Of a stretch of 64,000 bases of DNA, positions 36,210 to 46,296 are shown piece by piece. Position 1 is the first letter of the stretch. Each line of letters opens with the position of its first letter. Source of the stretch: Saprospirales bacterium (GTDB lineage: Bacteria > Bacteroidota > Bacteroidia > Chitinophagales > JADIYW01); NCBI GenBank assembly GCA_016711605.1, contig JADJSS010000004.1, forward strand, positions 186,001 to 250,000, written 5' to 3'. The translations under genes were made by a program, and so were the position numbers. The notes under the pieces are model-generated. The model made no database searches. It saw only the letters and a program-made list of their open reading frames with translations, and had not been told where the DNA came from.

Positions 36210-37348
36210 ATGATTTCAGATTTTTTGCAGCCAGTTGATCAACGTATCATTAATGATTATTACATTGCCAATCCATATATTTCAGATTATATTCATTTAT
36301 ATCACGAAAAAAATCATTAGAAAATTATACTATTGCCATTTTAGGTGTGGAAGATTATCGTGGTTACATTGCCAATAAAGGAACCGAAAATGCAGCAAAT
36401 GAAGTTCGCAAACAACTCTATCAGTTTTCGGCTTTTACGAATGGAATGCAATTGCTCGATTTAGGAAACATTAAAGCAGGTGATACCTATGTAGATACTT
36501 TGGTAGCTGTCGTTGAAACCTTGCACGAGCTTTTTAAAAACAACATTATTACAATTGTAATTGGTGGCGATGCTGCTTTAGCTTCGCAATTCAAAGCGTA
36601 TGATATTTTTGAAAACGAAATCACTGTGGCACATATTGCATCCAAAGTTGTTTGGGAAAACAGCGATGTTGATATTCACAAAACGTATTTGAAAGATTTT
36701 TTCTTAAGTACAAATTTAAAAAAATACAATTTAGTTGCGTATCAATCTTATTTTCTACATGAAAAACAATTGTCGTTTTTAAGTAGTAAAGAACATGATG
36801 TATTGCGTGTTGGAAAAATTCGCGAACATATTTTTGAAGCAGAACCATTATTGCGTGAAGCTGCGATGGTTACATTTAATATCAACGCTATTCGTTATTC
36901 TGATGCACCAGCACAACTCGAACCTTCACCAAATGGTTTGTTTGGTGATGAAGCATGTGGTTTAGCGCGTTTTGCTGGCATGAGTGATTTGTTGATGAGC
37001 ATTGGTTTTTACGATTATAATCCAGCATTAGATAAAAGCGATGTGACTGCAAAACAACTTGCACAAATGGTTTGGTATTTTGTGGAAGGCGTGAGCTTGC
37101 GCAGAAATGACTATCCAATTGTTGACGAAAAAGATTTTAATATGTTTATTGTTCAGATTGAAGACGCGGAAAATGATTTTATCTTTTTAAAAAGCAAAAA
37201 AAGCGATCGTTGGTGGATGAAAATTATGTATGATAAAAATGGTAAATCCATTCATAAATTAATTCCATGTACGTATAAAGATTATTTAGCTGCTATCAAC
37301 AATGAAATTCCAGAACGCTGGATGCGCGAATGGATGCGTTTGAGTTAA
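36210..37348 (+). CDS. Arginase/formiminoglutamase-like protein lacking the metal ligands (one frameshift)
   Basis: The protein has about 379 residues from the ATG at 36210. An A7 run at 36307-36313 lacks one A, so the frame resumes as SLENYTIAILGVEDYRGYIANKG. The arginase fold is recognisable in ITIVIGGDAALASQFKAYD, VTFNINAIRYSDAP, ASPNGLFGDEACGLARFAG-like EPSPNGLFGDEACGLARFAGMS and IGFYDYNPALDKSDVTAKQLAQMVWYFVEG. The usual manganese ligands are gone: GGDH is GGDA, DAHxD is VAHIA, and DxD is NIN. It belongs to a Bacteroidota family often labelled formimidoylglutamase but should be catalytically inactive as an arginase, perhaps serving as a binding protein. No other hut gene is nearby. Confidence 0.75.
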
Positions 37349-37483
37349 ACAAACTTTTTCAACTTTTATATTAAGATTATTTTAATGCATATCGTTAAGT
37401 TAATTAGTAGTTAATTAAATGGTTTCTGTTAAACATAGTACGATATTTGTACGCTATATAATTGTTGCATTGTAAAATTATCT

Positions 37484-40383
37484 ATGATTAGACTTGTCAT
37501 TTCTGTATTTCTGTATTTCTTTTGTTCTTCGTTTTCTATTGCTCAAAATTTTACCATTTCTGGTAAAATATTAGATTCAAAAGATAACGCACCTTTAATC
37601 GGTGTAAATGTTTTACTTACAAAAGAAAATGACTCTGTTTTTCAAAAAGGTGCAAGTACCGATTTAGAAGGTAATTTTTCAATTGAAAATGTAGAAACTG
37701 GTAATTATAAGTTGAATATTAGCTATGTAAGTTTTAAATCTTTCGACAAATCTATTTTAGTTAACGCGAATCTAGATTTGAAAACAATTACATTGGTAGA
37801 AGATAGTAAATTATTGAAAGAAGTAATAGTAGAAGAAAAACAGATTCGTGTACAACAACTTGGTGATACATCACAATTTAATGCAAACGCATTTAAAACC
37901 AATAAAGATGCAACTACAGAAGATTTATTGACAAAAATGCCAGGCGTTACTTCTGAAAATGGAACCGTAAAAGTAAATGGTGAAGAAGTAAAAAGAGTTT
38001 TAGTTGATGGTAGACCATTTTTGGCGATGATCCACGAACTGCAGTGCAAAATTTACCTGCTGATATCATAGATAAAGTTCAAGTGTTCGATAAGATGAGC
38101 GATCAGTCTGCATTTACTGGTTTTGACGATGGAAACTCTCAAAAAACTATAAATATTATTACAAAAATGGATTGAATAATTCAAAATTCGGAAGAGTTTT
38201 TGCTGGTTACGGTGGAAAAAATAACAGATATAATATTGGCGGAAATTATAATTCTTTTAAAGGTGATAAACGTTTTTCTGTTTTAGCTATGAGTAATAAT
38301 ATTAAACAACAAAATTTTAATATTCAAGATTTGGTTGGTGCTACCAACACAGGAAATACTGGTGGTTCAGGTAATAGTGGTCGCGGTGGACCAAATGGAA
38401 TTGGAAGAAATAATCCAGCAAATAATTTTTTAGTTGGTCAACAAAATGGTATTGCTACAACCACAGCTTTAGGTTTAAATTATGCTGATAAAATTGGTAA
38501 ACAAAGGAAAGTTACGTTAACTGGTTCGTACTTTTTTAATGGTACAAAAAATGTAAATGAAAGTTCAGCTATTCGTAATTATATTTCATCCAACGATAGT
38601 AATTTGGTGTATAACGAAAATAAAAACACTACCAGTAAAAATTTCAATAATCGTGTAAACCTTAGAATTGAATATGCGATTGATTCATCGAATTTATTAA
38701 CGTTTACGCCAAGTTTCACATCACAAAATTACAATTCAACATCTATTTTAGATGCGGCAAATTCAAAAAATAATACCGCAATAATTAACTCAACCAATAA
38801 TACTCAAACGTCAAAACAAGTAGGTTTTAATTTTTCAAATGATATTTTATATCAACATAAATTTGCAAAGAAAGGCAGAACGATTTCATTTAATTTAAAC
38901 ACTTCTGGAAATTTTAAAAATACGAATGGTACTTTATTTACTTACAATCAATTTGAAACAGATTCTACTATAACTGTTGATTCTATTGATCAAAAATCTA
39001 CCTTAAAAACTAAAAAGTTATACGGTTGGCGGAAATATAATGTACACAGAACCTATTAAAAAATTTGGTCAACTTTCTATTAATTATTCACCATCTTATA
39101 CCAATTCAACATCACAAAAAAATACGAATAATTTTGATGTTACTTCACAAGATTATTCAAGACAAGACATTGCATTAAGCAATCAATTCAACAATAAATA
39201 CATTACCAACAAACTTGGAATTTCGTATCGATATAACAATAAAAAAATAAACTGGACAATTGGTTTAGTTGGTCAAGATGCTTTATTACGCAGCGAACAA
39301 GTGTCACCTAATCAAATTTCTGTCAATAAAAATTTCTTATCATTATTGCCAAATTCAGAATTAAATGTCAAGTTTTCTAAAACAGAAAATTTGCGTGTTA
39401 CTTACAGAACATCAACCAATCCACCAACTGTTACACAATTGCAAAATGTAATTGATAATAGTAATTCATTGATATTAACTTCAGGAAATCCTGATTTAAA
39501 ACAAAATTTTCAACAAAATATTGGTTTACGATATAGTAAAACAAATACAAAAAAAGCAACCAATTTATTTGTGTTTGCAAATGCAACAAACACGATAAAT
39601 TATATTGCTAATTCAACCACTATTTTTGTCCGTGATACAATAATTAATAATATTGCTGCAAAAGCAGGAGCACAATTTATTCAACCAATAAATATAAATG
39701 GATATTGGAATACTCGAACATTTATAACGTATGGATTTTCAATCACCAAATTAAAAAGCAACATGAATGTGAATGGCGGTTTTGTTTATACACGCACACC
39801 AACGCTAATTAATGATGCGCGAAACAATGCAAATTCTTACGCGTTAAATGCAGGATTTTCTTTAAGCAGCAACATCAGCACAAAGATTGATTTTACGGTT
39901 TCGTATAACGCAAATTATACAATTGTTCGAAATACATTACAAACTAAAAACAATAATAATTACTTTAATCACACAGCATCAGCTAAGTTTAATTATCAAT
40001 TCTGGAAAGGATTTGTTTTTAACACATCTGTGAGTAATACTTTAAATGCTGGTGGTTCGAGCTCTTTCAACACAAGTTACTGGTTGTTGAATGCATCGTT
40101 AGCATATAAGTTTTTGAAAGACGAAAGTTTAGAAGTGAAGTTTAGTGCGAATGATATTTTAAATCAAAATAGAAATATCACGAGAAATGTTACAGATACG
40201 TATACAGAAGATACGCGTTCAACTGCATTGCAACGATATTTCTTAGGAACGATTACTTACACATTTAAAAAAGTAGGTGCGAAGTCTGAAAACCCAAATG
40301 AGAAACCAAAAGATTTTATGATGATGCCACCACCACCAACTGGTGCTGCTGGACCACCAATGATGCCACCACCTGGAAATTAA
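37484..40383 (+). CDS. TonB-dependent-receptor-like outer-membrane beta-barrel protein (three frameshifts)
   Basis: The protein has about 966 residues when three indels are corrected. The N-terminus is a signal peptide (MIRLVISVFLYFFCSSFSIAQ) followed by a CarboxypepD_reg domain (ISGKILDSKDNAPLIGVNVLL). A plug-like region reads DLLTKMPGVTSENGTVKVNGEEVKRVLVDGRPF, continuing in another frame FGDDPRTAVQNLPADIIDKVQVFDKMSDQSAF. A long Asn/Thr-rich barrel follows, ending in a Pro/Met-rich tail (MMPPPPTGAAGPP). Breaks are at T5 38018-38022, A5 38163-38167, and an extra T near 39026. Such OMP_b-brl_3 proteins import or bind ligands at the outer membrane. No SusD partner is adjacent, so the ligand is unknown. 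Confidence 0.82.
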
Positions 40384-40544
40384 TTAGTTTGTTTATGCTT
40401 AATGATAAAGAAAGAAAAATTACTTTTCGTCTTTTTTCTTCTTCTTTTAAAATTGGTGTTAAGCTGATACTTTTAACTATCGGTTTTTTATTTTGAGTAG
40501 TTTTTATTTTTAATTCACTATTGATATAACCATCTTTCGATGCT

Positions 40545-41972
40545 TTAATGATATAGTTTGAATTTGGTTCTAAGTTTTCCGTAAATTTTTTTATAGAAAA
40601 GAATCCAACATAATTTTTCCATTTTTTCTAAACTAACTTGTACGCTATCTATTGGATTTCCGTTGCTGTAAAAACTAATTTCCAAAGGAATATTGGTGTA
40701 TTCAAACTCATAAATATCATCCATACCTTTTCCGCCAACTCTATCGGACGAAAAATAACCGATGCTATAATTTCCATCTAAATAAAAACCAAAATCATCT
40801 GTTGAAGAATTAAATGGCTTTCCTAAATTTTCTGGTTTACCAAATTCACCAATTTTATTTGGTACACTTTTGTAAATATCCATTCCACCAAAACCTGCAT
40901 AACCATTCGAAGAAAAATACAAGGTTCCATCTGCATGTATAAATGGATAACGTTCGTCACCGCTAGTGTTTATTGACTTTCCACAGTTTTTAGGTTTGCT
41001 CCAAACACCATTTGTTTTCACAGAAAAATAAATATCTTTTCCACCAAAACCACCACCACGATCAGATGCAAAATATAAAACTGTTCCTTGATTACTAATA
41101 GATGGAAACGCGCAAGAATATTCAACATCATTTAATTCTAATAATTTTATGTCATTCCAGCCATTGTGATTTTTTTCTGCAGAAAATATTTTTAAAGTAA
41201 CATCGCCTTTTTTATTGGTAATAGCATCGCCGTATTGGAAATTATTTTTGGTAAAATATATGATGTTATGTGACGTATCAACACAAGCTGGACCGCTATT
41301 CATTTTCTTAGTATTCACTACACCTTTTATTGGCTCAACCACATATACGGAATCTTTATTTAGTTTAGCAACGTATACTTGTTGAAAACCCATTCCTGAA
41401 GTTCCGTTTATTTTTCCTTCACGTGTAGAAGTAAATAAAATTCCTTTTTCAAATGGCATTGCACAAAAGTCTGACGTTTTAGAGTTTATTTTTTCTAGAT
41501 TTCGAACAATAATTTTACGGATTGATTCTGTATTGGTTTTTCCTTTTTCACAAGATGCAATTAATGCTTTGGTGAAAGTGGAATCTGCATTTTTTAAAGC
41601 ATAATATTTTTGCAGCCAAATTTTTGCAGTATCATATTTTTCATTGTTCATCAACATTTGACCATAATATAAAAATGATTTTGGAATAGCATTTTTATCA
41701 GCAACAACTAAAGCATAATATTTCTCAGCATTTTCGTACTCATTTATTTTACGATAACAGTCGGCAATTTTGCGTATTGCACGAATATTGCCTTTATCAG
41801 CTTCAGGTTTGTATAATTCAGCAGCTTGTGCATACTTATAATCATTGTATAATTTATCACCTTTTTCAATTTGTGAAAAAGAGTAGAAAGTAGAAATTAA
41901 TAAGGAAAAAGTTATAAACGACTTTTTAAATAAAAATCGTAAATCGTAAATCGTAAATCTTAAATTGTTCAT
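40545..41972 (-). CDS. TPR plus PD40 (WD40-like) repeat exported protein (3' end frameshifted)
   Basis: The N-terminal signal anchor sits in KKSFITFSLLISTFYSFSQ. TPR-like helices occupy about residues 35-140 (YAQAAELYKPEADKGNIRAIRKIADCYRKINEYENAEKYYAL). PD40 beta-propeller blades follow (FPSISNQGTVLYFASDRGGGFGGKDIYFS, RYPFIHADGTLYFSSNGYAGFGGMDIY, DDFGFYLDGNYSIGYFSSDRVGGKGMDDIYEF). Near 40615-40627 an A/T run lacks a base. The other frame continues NYVGFFSIKKFTENLEPNSNYIIKASKDGY, a carboxypeptidase-regulatory-like module extending to about 40320-40400. The usual OmpA domain of this architecture is absent. The first 12 residues (NNLRFTIYDLRF) are encoded by a TTTACGA intergenic repeat. It overlaps the MBL gene (TAATG). 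Confidence 0.75.
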   Translation of the reverse strand: MNNLRFTIYDLRFLFKKSFITFSLLISTFYSFSQIEKGDKLYNDYKYAQAAELYKPEADKGNIRAIRKIADCYRKINEYENAEKYYALVVADKNAIPKSFLYYGQMLMNNEKYDTAKIWLQKYYALKNADSTFTKALIASCEKGKTNTESIRKIIVRNLEKINSKTSDFCAMPFEKGILFTSTREGKINGTSGMGFQQVYVAKLNKDSVYVVEPIKGVVNTKKMNSGPACVDTSHNIIYFTKNNFQYGDAITNKKGDVTLKIFSAEKNHNGWNDIKLLELNDVEYSCAFPSISNQGTVLYFASDRGGGFGGKDIYFSVKTNGVWSKPKNCGKSINTSGDERYPFIHADGTLYFSSNGYAGFGGMDIYKSVPNKIGEFGKPENLGKPFNSSTDDFGFYLDGNYSIGYFSSDRVGGKGMDDIYEFEYTNIPLEISFYSNGNPIDSVQVSLEKMEKLCWILFYKKIYGKLRTKFKLYH

Positions 41973-42807
41973 TATATTTCTTCTAATTTCATTAACCTAT
42001 CAACTTCTATGCCTTTTTCTGAGCGTTTCAACGTGCAACACTCAATTTCTTTGTCGTGTTCAAAAATAAAATATGATTATTTTCCAATGCTTTTTCTAAA
42101 AAAATCGTTTTTTCCTGCAAGGTATCCATTGGACGAATATCATACGCCATGATGTAAGGTAAGCGCACATGATGATGCGATGGAATTAAATCTGCAATGT
42201 AAGAAATAGTTTGTTTTTCCTTGTAAATATGGCAAATCATCATTGATTCAGTATGTCCAAAAACAAATTCGATTTCGATATTTTTCATTCCTAAATCTTC
42301 ATTTTCAATAAATTTTAATTTTTTAGAATCCGCAATTGCTTGTAAATATTCTTTTACATAAGATGCTTTTTCGCGTGGATTTGGATTCATGGCTGATTTC
42401 CATTGTGTGTAAGAAGACCAATGTGTTGCATTTGGAAAACGCAAAGTTGGTTTTCCGTTGCCATCATCTTTGAGTGCGCCAATACAATGATCGAAATGAA
42501 GATGCGTTAAAAAAACATCGGTAATATCAGTAGGTGAGAAGCCGTGTTTTGCTAAAGAAGTTTCTAATGTTGCATCGCCAAATGGTTGATAGCGTTTTTT
42601 GTAAGTATCATCGATAAAGTCACCCATTCCAGTATCAATAAGTATCAACCGATTTTCATCTTCCACCAATAAACAGCGCATCGACCAAGTACACATATTG
42701 TTTTCATCTGGTGGATTTAATTTTTGCCACATGGTTTTGGGCACCACACCAAACATCGCGCCACCATCGAGCTTAAAATAACCAGTATCTATTGTGTATA
42801 GTTTCAT
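41972..42807 (-). CDS. MBL-fold metallo-hydrolase (one frameshift near 3' end)
   Basis: The protein has about 278 residues after repair. The metallo-beta-lactamase motif THLHFDHCIG (HxHxDH) is preceded by LILIDTGMGD and followed by the C-terminal ligands VFGHTESMMICHIY and SYIADLIPSHHHV. This resembles AHL-lactonase/QuiP-like hydrolases of broad substrate range. An A5 run (42062-42066) lacks one base. The other frame reads FFEHDKEIECCTLKRSEKGIEVDRLMKLEEI and stops at 41972-41974, overlapping the PD40 gene start, so the two form an operon. Confidence 0.82.
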
Positions 42808-42876
42808 ATCTGAGAATTGATAAGTAAAGATAAGAAGATAGTGAAAATATTTTTAATGATTTTAACTAAGGTTATT

Positions 42877-43572
42877 TCAACATATCAACAATAATCTTTT
42901 TTGTCTGTTTTCTTTTGGTGCACGATGAATACAAGGCAAAACCTTACTTTCAGGATGTTTAAGCGCCAGTTTCCATAAGTGACCGACACCTAAGTTGACA
43001 GGTCTTGCCTCAGGTTTGGTATGATAGTGCAGATCAAAAAAATGTTCACTTAAAAATTCTTCAAAACCTTTATCGGCTCCACCATATAGTTTTTTGAGTT
43101 CGGCACGTATTTCTGGAACAAGCACTTTTTGTTCAGCTTGTACATTTGGTAATAATTCACTTGATTCGCCGTAGTAAGTGCATAAAAATGTATTAGTTGG
43201 AATAGGTGAGCTATCTACATGAAAAGAATAAACGTCAGTTGGAAAAAACGGATATGCATCATCTCTTTCATAGTATTTGATTAGATTAAGAGTTGGCGAT
43301 GCGCCGTGTAGTTTTAGCAATTTTAAATCATTTATAAGAATTTCACGCGCAAGCTGCCCTTGTACACTCAATTGCAATTCTAAAAGTTCGTCTTCATCAA
43401 TTACCGCTATATTTTCGTTGAGCTCTATCTTTCCAACAATCTCCGAAAAATCACCTGTAAGATTTCGAGACCAGCAAACAGCATTTATTGCTCCATGAAA
43501 AGGCGTTGAAACAAGGTCTTGGAAACTCTTAACATATTGAATTTGATGCTCAATTGTAGATAATTCGATCAT
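42877..43572 (-). CDS. DUF1826 domain protein
   Basis: This 231-residue cytoplasmic protein starts IELSTIEHQIQYVKSFQDLVSTPFHGAINAVCWSRNLTGDF and contains SFHVDSSPIPTNTFLCTYYG with a His-Asp pair, and ARPVNLGVGHLWKLALKHPESKVLPCIHRAP near the C-terminus. The His/Cys distribution and the SFHVD...IHRAP pattern match DUF1826, which is often found near zinc-metallochaperone GTPases and may be a metal-dependent enzyme. No such GTPase is visible here. Ten bases separate it from the upstream DUF1801 gene, so both are likely in one operon. Confidence 0.75.
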   Translation of the reverse strand: MIELSTIEHQIQYVKSFQDLVSTPFHGAINAVCWSRNLTGDFSEIVGKIELNENIAVIDEDELLELQLSVQGQLAREILINDLKLLKLHGASPTLNLIKYYERDDAYPFFPTDVYSFHVDSSPIPTNTFLCTYYGESSELLPNVQAEQKVLVPEIRAELKKLYGGADKGFEEFLSEHFFDLHYHTKPEARPVNLGVGHLWKLALKHPESKVLPCIHRAPKENRQKRLLLIC

Positions 43573-43581
43573 TAGTGATGT

Positions 43582-44037
43582 TTACTTTTTATAATTCTTC
43601 TCATAAACTTCAATCCAATCTTTCACGGTCATTTTTGAAGCTAATTCACCAATTAGTTTGTATGGAATTTGTTCTGGTTTTTTGAAACGAATACAAGATT
43701 TTCCCATATCTAGCTTTGCCGTGGTATGTTTCGGAAACTCTGAAACAAACCAATTTAATAACTTTTCATCTGCATACATACCCATATTGTAAACGGCAAT
43801 AAAGTTTTTCTGTGAAGCAATAGATAAAAATGGCAATGGTAATTTTGGCGTACAATGGTAACCAGCTGGATAGATAGAATGTGGTACCACATAACCAATC
43901 ATACCGTAACTCATTTCTTCGTGAAATCCTTTTGGTATATTTTTTATAATTACTTTGCGTAATTCACTCATCGCTGCTTTTCTGTCTTCAGGCAACGAAT
44001 CAATGTATTCATCTGGTGTAGCTGCTGTTGATGTCAT
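43582..44037 (-). CDS. DUF1801 (YdhG-like) domain protein
   Basis: The protein has 151 residues: EYIDSLPEDRKAAMSELRKVIIKNIPKGFHEEMSYGMIGYVVPHSIYPAGYH followed by FLSIASQKNFIAVYNMGMY and CIRFKKPEQIPYKLIGELASKM. This is the DUF1801 alpha+beta fold related to small phosphoryl-group-binding or iron-chaperone (frataxin-like) proteins. Its biochemical function is not established. It sits between an SDR gene (17 bases upstream) and DUF1826. Confidence 0.8.
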   Translation of the reverse strand: MTSTAATPDEYIDSLPEDRKAAMSELRKVIIKNIPKGFHEEMSYGMIGYVVPHSIYPAGYHCTPKLPLPFLSIASQKNFIAVYNMGMYADEKLLNWFVSEFPKHTTAKLDMGKSCIRFKKPEQIPYKLIGELASKMTVKDWIEVYEKNYKK

Positions 44038-44054
44038 AAAATTGCTTTTTTGTT

Positions 44055-44867
44055 CTACAATTTAAACACTTTTGCAATAATTTTATGATAATTATTTGGG
44101 AAAAGTCGCACCATAAAATCTAGTGCTTTTGCATCGCTGCCAATTAAAATGCGTGATTTGTCTTTTTTGATTCCATCAATAATTACATCTGCTGCAGCTT
44201 CAGCAGTCATTTTTAAAGCTACTTTTTCAAACTTTGCCATTGTTGCTTTGGCTTTTGCAATATCTTGAGTAACAGAAATTCTTGAATTTTTGGCTACATT
44301 GGTTTTAATTCCACCTGGATGCACGGATGAAATTTTTACATTCGTTCCTAATAACTCAGCTTTTAATACATCTGTAAAACCTTTTACACCAAATTTTGCG
44401 GTACAATATGCCGAATTAGTAGGCATTCCTGCTAAACCATACACACTGGAAACGTTGATGATATGACCTTTGTTTTGTTGTACAAGATGTGGTAAAAATG
44501 CTTTTGTCATACGCACCACACCGTATAAATTAATGTTCATCAACCATTCAAAATCTTCTAAAGGTGTTTCTGTAAAATTTCCTGAGGCCAGACCAACACC
44601 AGCGTTATTAACCAAAATTATTTTTTCGTCTGGATATTTTTGCAAGATGGTTTTTGCAAATAATTTTATTGCATCGTGATTTGCAACATCTAAAATATAT
44701 TTTTCTGCCTTACCGTTTGTTTTAGCAATAGTTTCATCTAAACCTTTTTCGTTTACATCGCTTGCAATTACATGCGCGCCTTCTGCAAGTGCTTTTAAAG
44801 TGAGCGCTTGTCCAATTCCCGAACCTGCACCTGTAATGATGAAAAGACTGTTTTTTATTTCACTCAT
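44055..44867 (-). CDS. Short-chain dehydrogenase/reductase
   Basis: The protein has 270 residues. The classical SDR Rossmann motif TGAGSGIGQALTLKAL binds the cofactor, with NNAGVG (structural), a catalytic Ser in INVSSVYGLAGMP and YCTAK (YxxxK), and PGGIKTNVAK. The Asp after beta-2 (ASDVNEKGLD) suggests preference for NAD(H) over NADP(H). The substrate is unknown, and a lipid or steroid-like ketone is common for such membrane-associated SDRs with hydrophobic C-termini. It is probably in one transcription unit with the DUF1801 and DUF1826 genes. Confidence 0.85.
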   Translation of the reverse strand: MSEIKNSLFIITGAGSGIGQALTLKALAEGAHVIASDVNEKGLDETIAKTNGKAEKYILDVANHDAIKLFAKTILQKYPDEKIILVNNAGVGLASGNFTETPLEDFEWLMNINLYGVVRMTKAFLPHLVQQNKGHIINVSSVYGLAGMPTNSAYCTAKFGVKGFTDVLKAELLGTNVKISSVHPGGIKTNVAKNSRISVTQDIAKAKATMAKFEKVALKMTAEAAADVIIDGIKKDKSRILIGSDAKALDFMVRLFPNNYHKIIAKVFKL

Positions 44868-44924
44868 GCTTGTAATATTTTATACAAACATACAGAAACC
44901 AAAATAAAATTTAGAGATAAAGAA

Positions 44925-45401
44925 TTAAATAGCACTCATTTTCAGCGCAGTCACTGCTGCTTCAACGCCTTTATTGCCATGTACACCACCTGCGCGGTCG
45001 AGTGCTTGTTGCTCATTATTTGGTGTTAGCACGCCAAATATAAAAGGAATATCAAATTGGATATTTAAGTTTTGAAGAGCATTTGCTACCGAAGTGTTGA
45101 TATATACATCATGGTCGGTTTCGCCTTTTATGACACAACCTAAGCAAATAACTGATGAAAGGTGATGGCTTTGTGTTAATTTTTTAGCAGCATAAGGTAA
45201 TTCAAAGGTTCCTGGAACAAATGTTACATGTATATCATTGTCTGCAACACCATGTTTTATTAATGTTTCAACACAACCTTTCAATAATTCAAAAGTGATA
45301 TGTTTATTCCATTCAGCAACTACAATACCAAATACTTTACCAGTTCCACTCGGAACTTTTTGTGTATCGTAGGTAGATAAATTTTGTAATGCAGATGCCA
45401 T
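44925..45401 (-). CDS. ribH: 6,7-dimethyl-8-ribityllumazine synthase
   Basis: RibH condenses 3,4-dihydroxy-2-butanone 4-phosphate with the pyrimidine intermediate in riboflavin synthesis. The 158-residue protein has GIVVAEWNKHITFELLKGCVETLIKHG, the substrate loop VTFVPGTFELPYAAKKL, VICLGCVIKGETDHDVYI (catalytic His) and PFIFGVLTPNNEQQALDRAGGVHGNKGVEAAVTALKM. It is located downstream of a TPR membrane protein gene with a repeat-bearing spacer. Other rib genes are not in the window. Confidence 0.95.
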   Translation of the reverse strand: MASALQNLSTYDTQKVPSGTGKVFGIVVAEWNKHITFELLKGCVETLIKHGVADNDIHVTFVPGTFELPYAAKKLTQSHHLSSVICLGCVIKGETDHDVYINTSVANALQNLNIQFDIPFIFGVLTPNNEQQALDRAGGVHGNKGVEAAVTALKMSAI

Positions 45402-45429
45402 AGTTTAGTAGTAGTAAGTAATAAGTGAT

Positions 45430-45469
45430 AAGGAATAAGTAGTGATAGTAAACTTACTACTTATTCCTT
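45430..45469. repeat. Perfect 13-bp hairpin in a TAAGTAATAAG-type intergenic repeat
   Basis: AAGGAATAAGTAG (45430-45442) pairs exactly with CTACTTATTCCTT (45457-45469) across a 14-nt loop, in the spacer between the TPR gene and ribH. Variants of the same unit (AGTAAGTAATAAGTGATAAGG) continue to the left. There is no T-run, so it is not a canonical terminator. Confidence 0.65.
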
Positions 45470-45480
45470 ACTATTTACAA

Positions 45481-46185
45481 CTATAATGTTTGTGCTTCTA
45501 ATTTAGCAATATAAATTTCAGATGCCATTCCTTCTTGTGAAGCTGGATAGTTTTTGTTCACTTTCTTATACAATTCCAACGCCTCTTTTTTGTTGCCTTT
45601 TTGTTCTAAAGCTAATGCAGCTCTATATAAATAAGTTGGAGTAGTAATTTCGTTATCAGCAGCATCAGCAGCTTTTTTGTAATTTTCAATTGCTTTTTCC
45701 ATTTGATTTTGCTCAGCAAACGCATCTGCAATACAACCAAATTTTCTTGCAGTTAATAAAGCATCACCTGCATTAAAATCTTCTAAATATTTTATTGCTT
45801 CTGGATATTTTCCAAGTTTTAAATTACAAATTCCTGCACAAAATCTTGCTCTGTTTCCTGCAGCTGTGCCACTGTATTGTTTAGCTATTGCTTCAAAACC
45901 TAAATGAGCGCCATCACCTTTTAATGCAAAATTTAATGAATCCATTTCAAAATAATTTTGTGCATCTAAAATAGCAGTTGCTGCTTTTTGTTCTTTTGGT
46001 TTTTTAATTAAATTGTTGTAAGACCACCAACCTGCAATTAGTGCTACTATTGCAATTAAAACACCAATAATTATATTTTTATATTGTTCAAAAAAGTATT
46101 CTGCAGATTCAAAAATCTGAGTCATTTTTTCATTACTATCATCTAAAATATCGTGTGATGAAGCTGTTGTGTTTTTCTTTGCCAT
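45481..46185 (-). CDS. Membrane-anchored TPR protein (YfgM/BamD-like layout)
   Basis: The protein has 234 residues: a polar N-terminus, one membrane helix (about residues 37-58, NIIIGVLIAIVALIAGWWSYNNL), and a C-terminal TPR solenoid (ARFCAGICNLKLGKYPEAIKYLEDF, ADAFAEQNQMEKAIENYKKAA, YRAALALEQKGNKKEALELYKKVNKNYP). The topology resembles YfgM-type ancillary chaperones of the Sec translocon, but the assignment is by architecture only. It has its own promoter box (46208-46215) divergent from recF. Confidence 0.72.
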   Translation of the reverse strand: MAKKNTTASSHDILDDSNEKMTQIFESAEYFFEQYKNIIIGVLIAIVALIAGWWSYNNLIKKPKEQKAATAILDAQNYFEMDSLNFALKGDGAHLGFEAIAKQYSGTAAGNRARFCAGICNLKLGKYPEAIKYLEDFNAGDALLTARKFGCIADAFAEQNQMEKAIENYKKAADAADNEITTPTYLYRAALALEQKGNKKEALELYKKVNKNYPASQEGMASEIYIAKLEAQTL

Positions 46186-46207
46186 AAAAATTGTTTAAAA
46201 TAGAGCG

Positions 46208-46215
46208 CAAAGGTA
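46208..46215 (-). promoter_or_regulatory. -7 promoter box for the TPR gene
   Basis: The minus strand reads TACCTTTG, an exact TAnnTTTG, 23 bases before the ATG at 46185. Confidence 0.6.
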
Positions 46216-46287
46216 CATTTTTTTGCTGATTTTTTAAATAGTTGAAAATGATTTATCCACGATTTATTCTAATTCACATTTCTTCAA

Positions 46288-46295
46288 TATATTTG
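46288..46295 (+). promoter_or_regulatory. -7 promoter box abutting the recF start
   Basis: TATATTTG exactly matches TAnnTTTG and ends one base before the first of two in-frame GTG codons (46297, 46300). Transcription would start at about 46301, implying a leaderless message and favouring the second GTG. Confidence 0.5.
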
Positions 46296-46296
46296 A

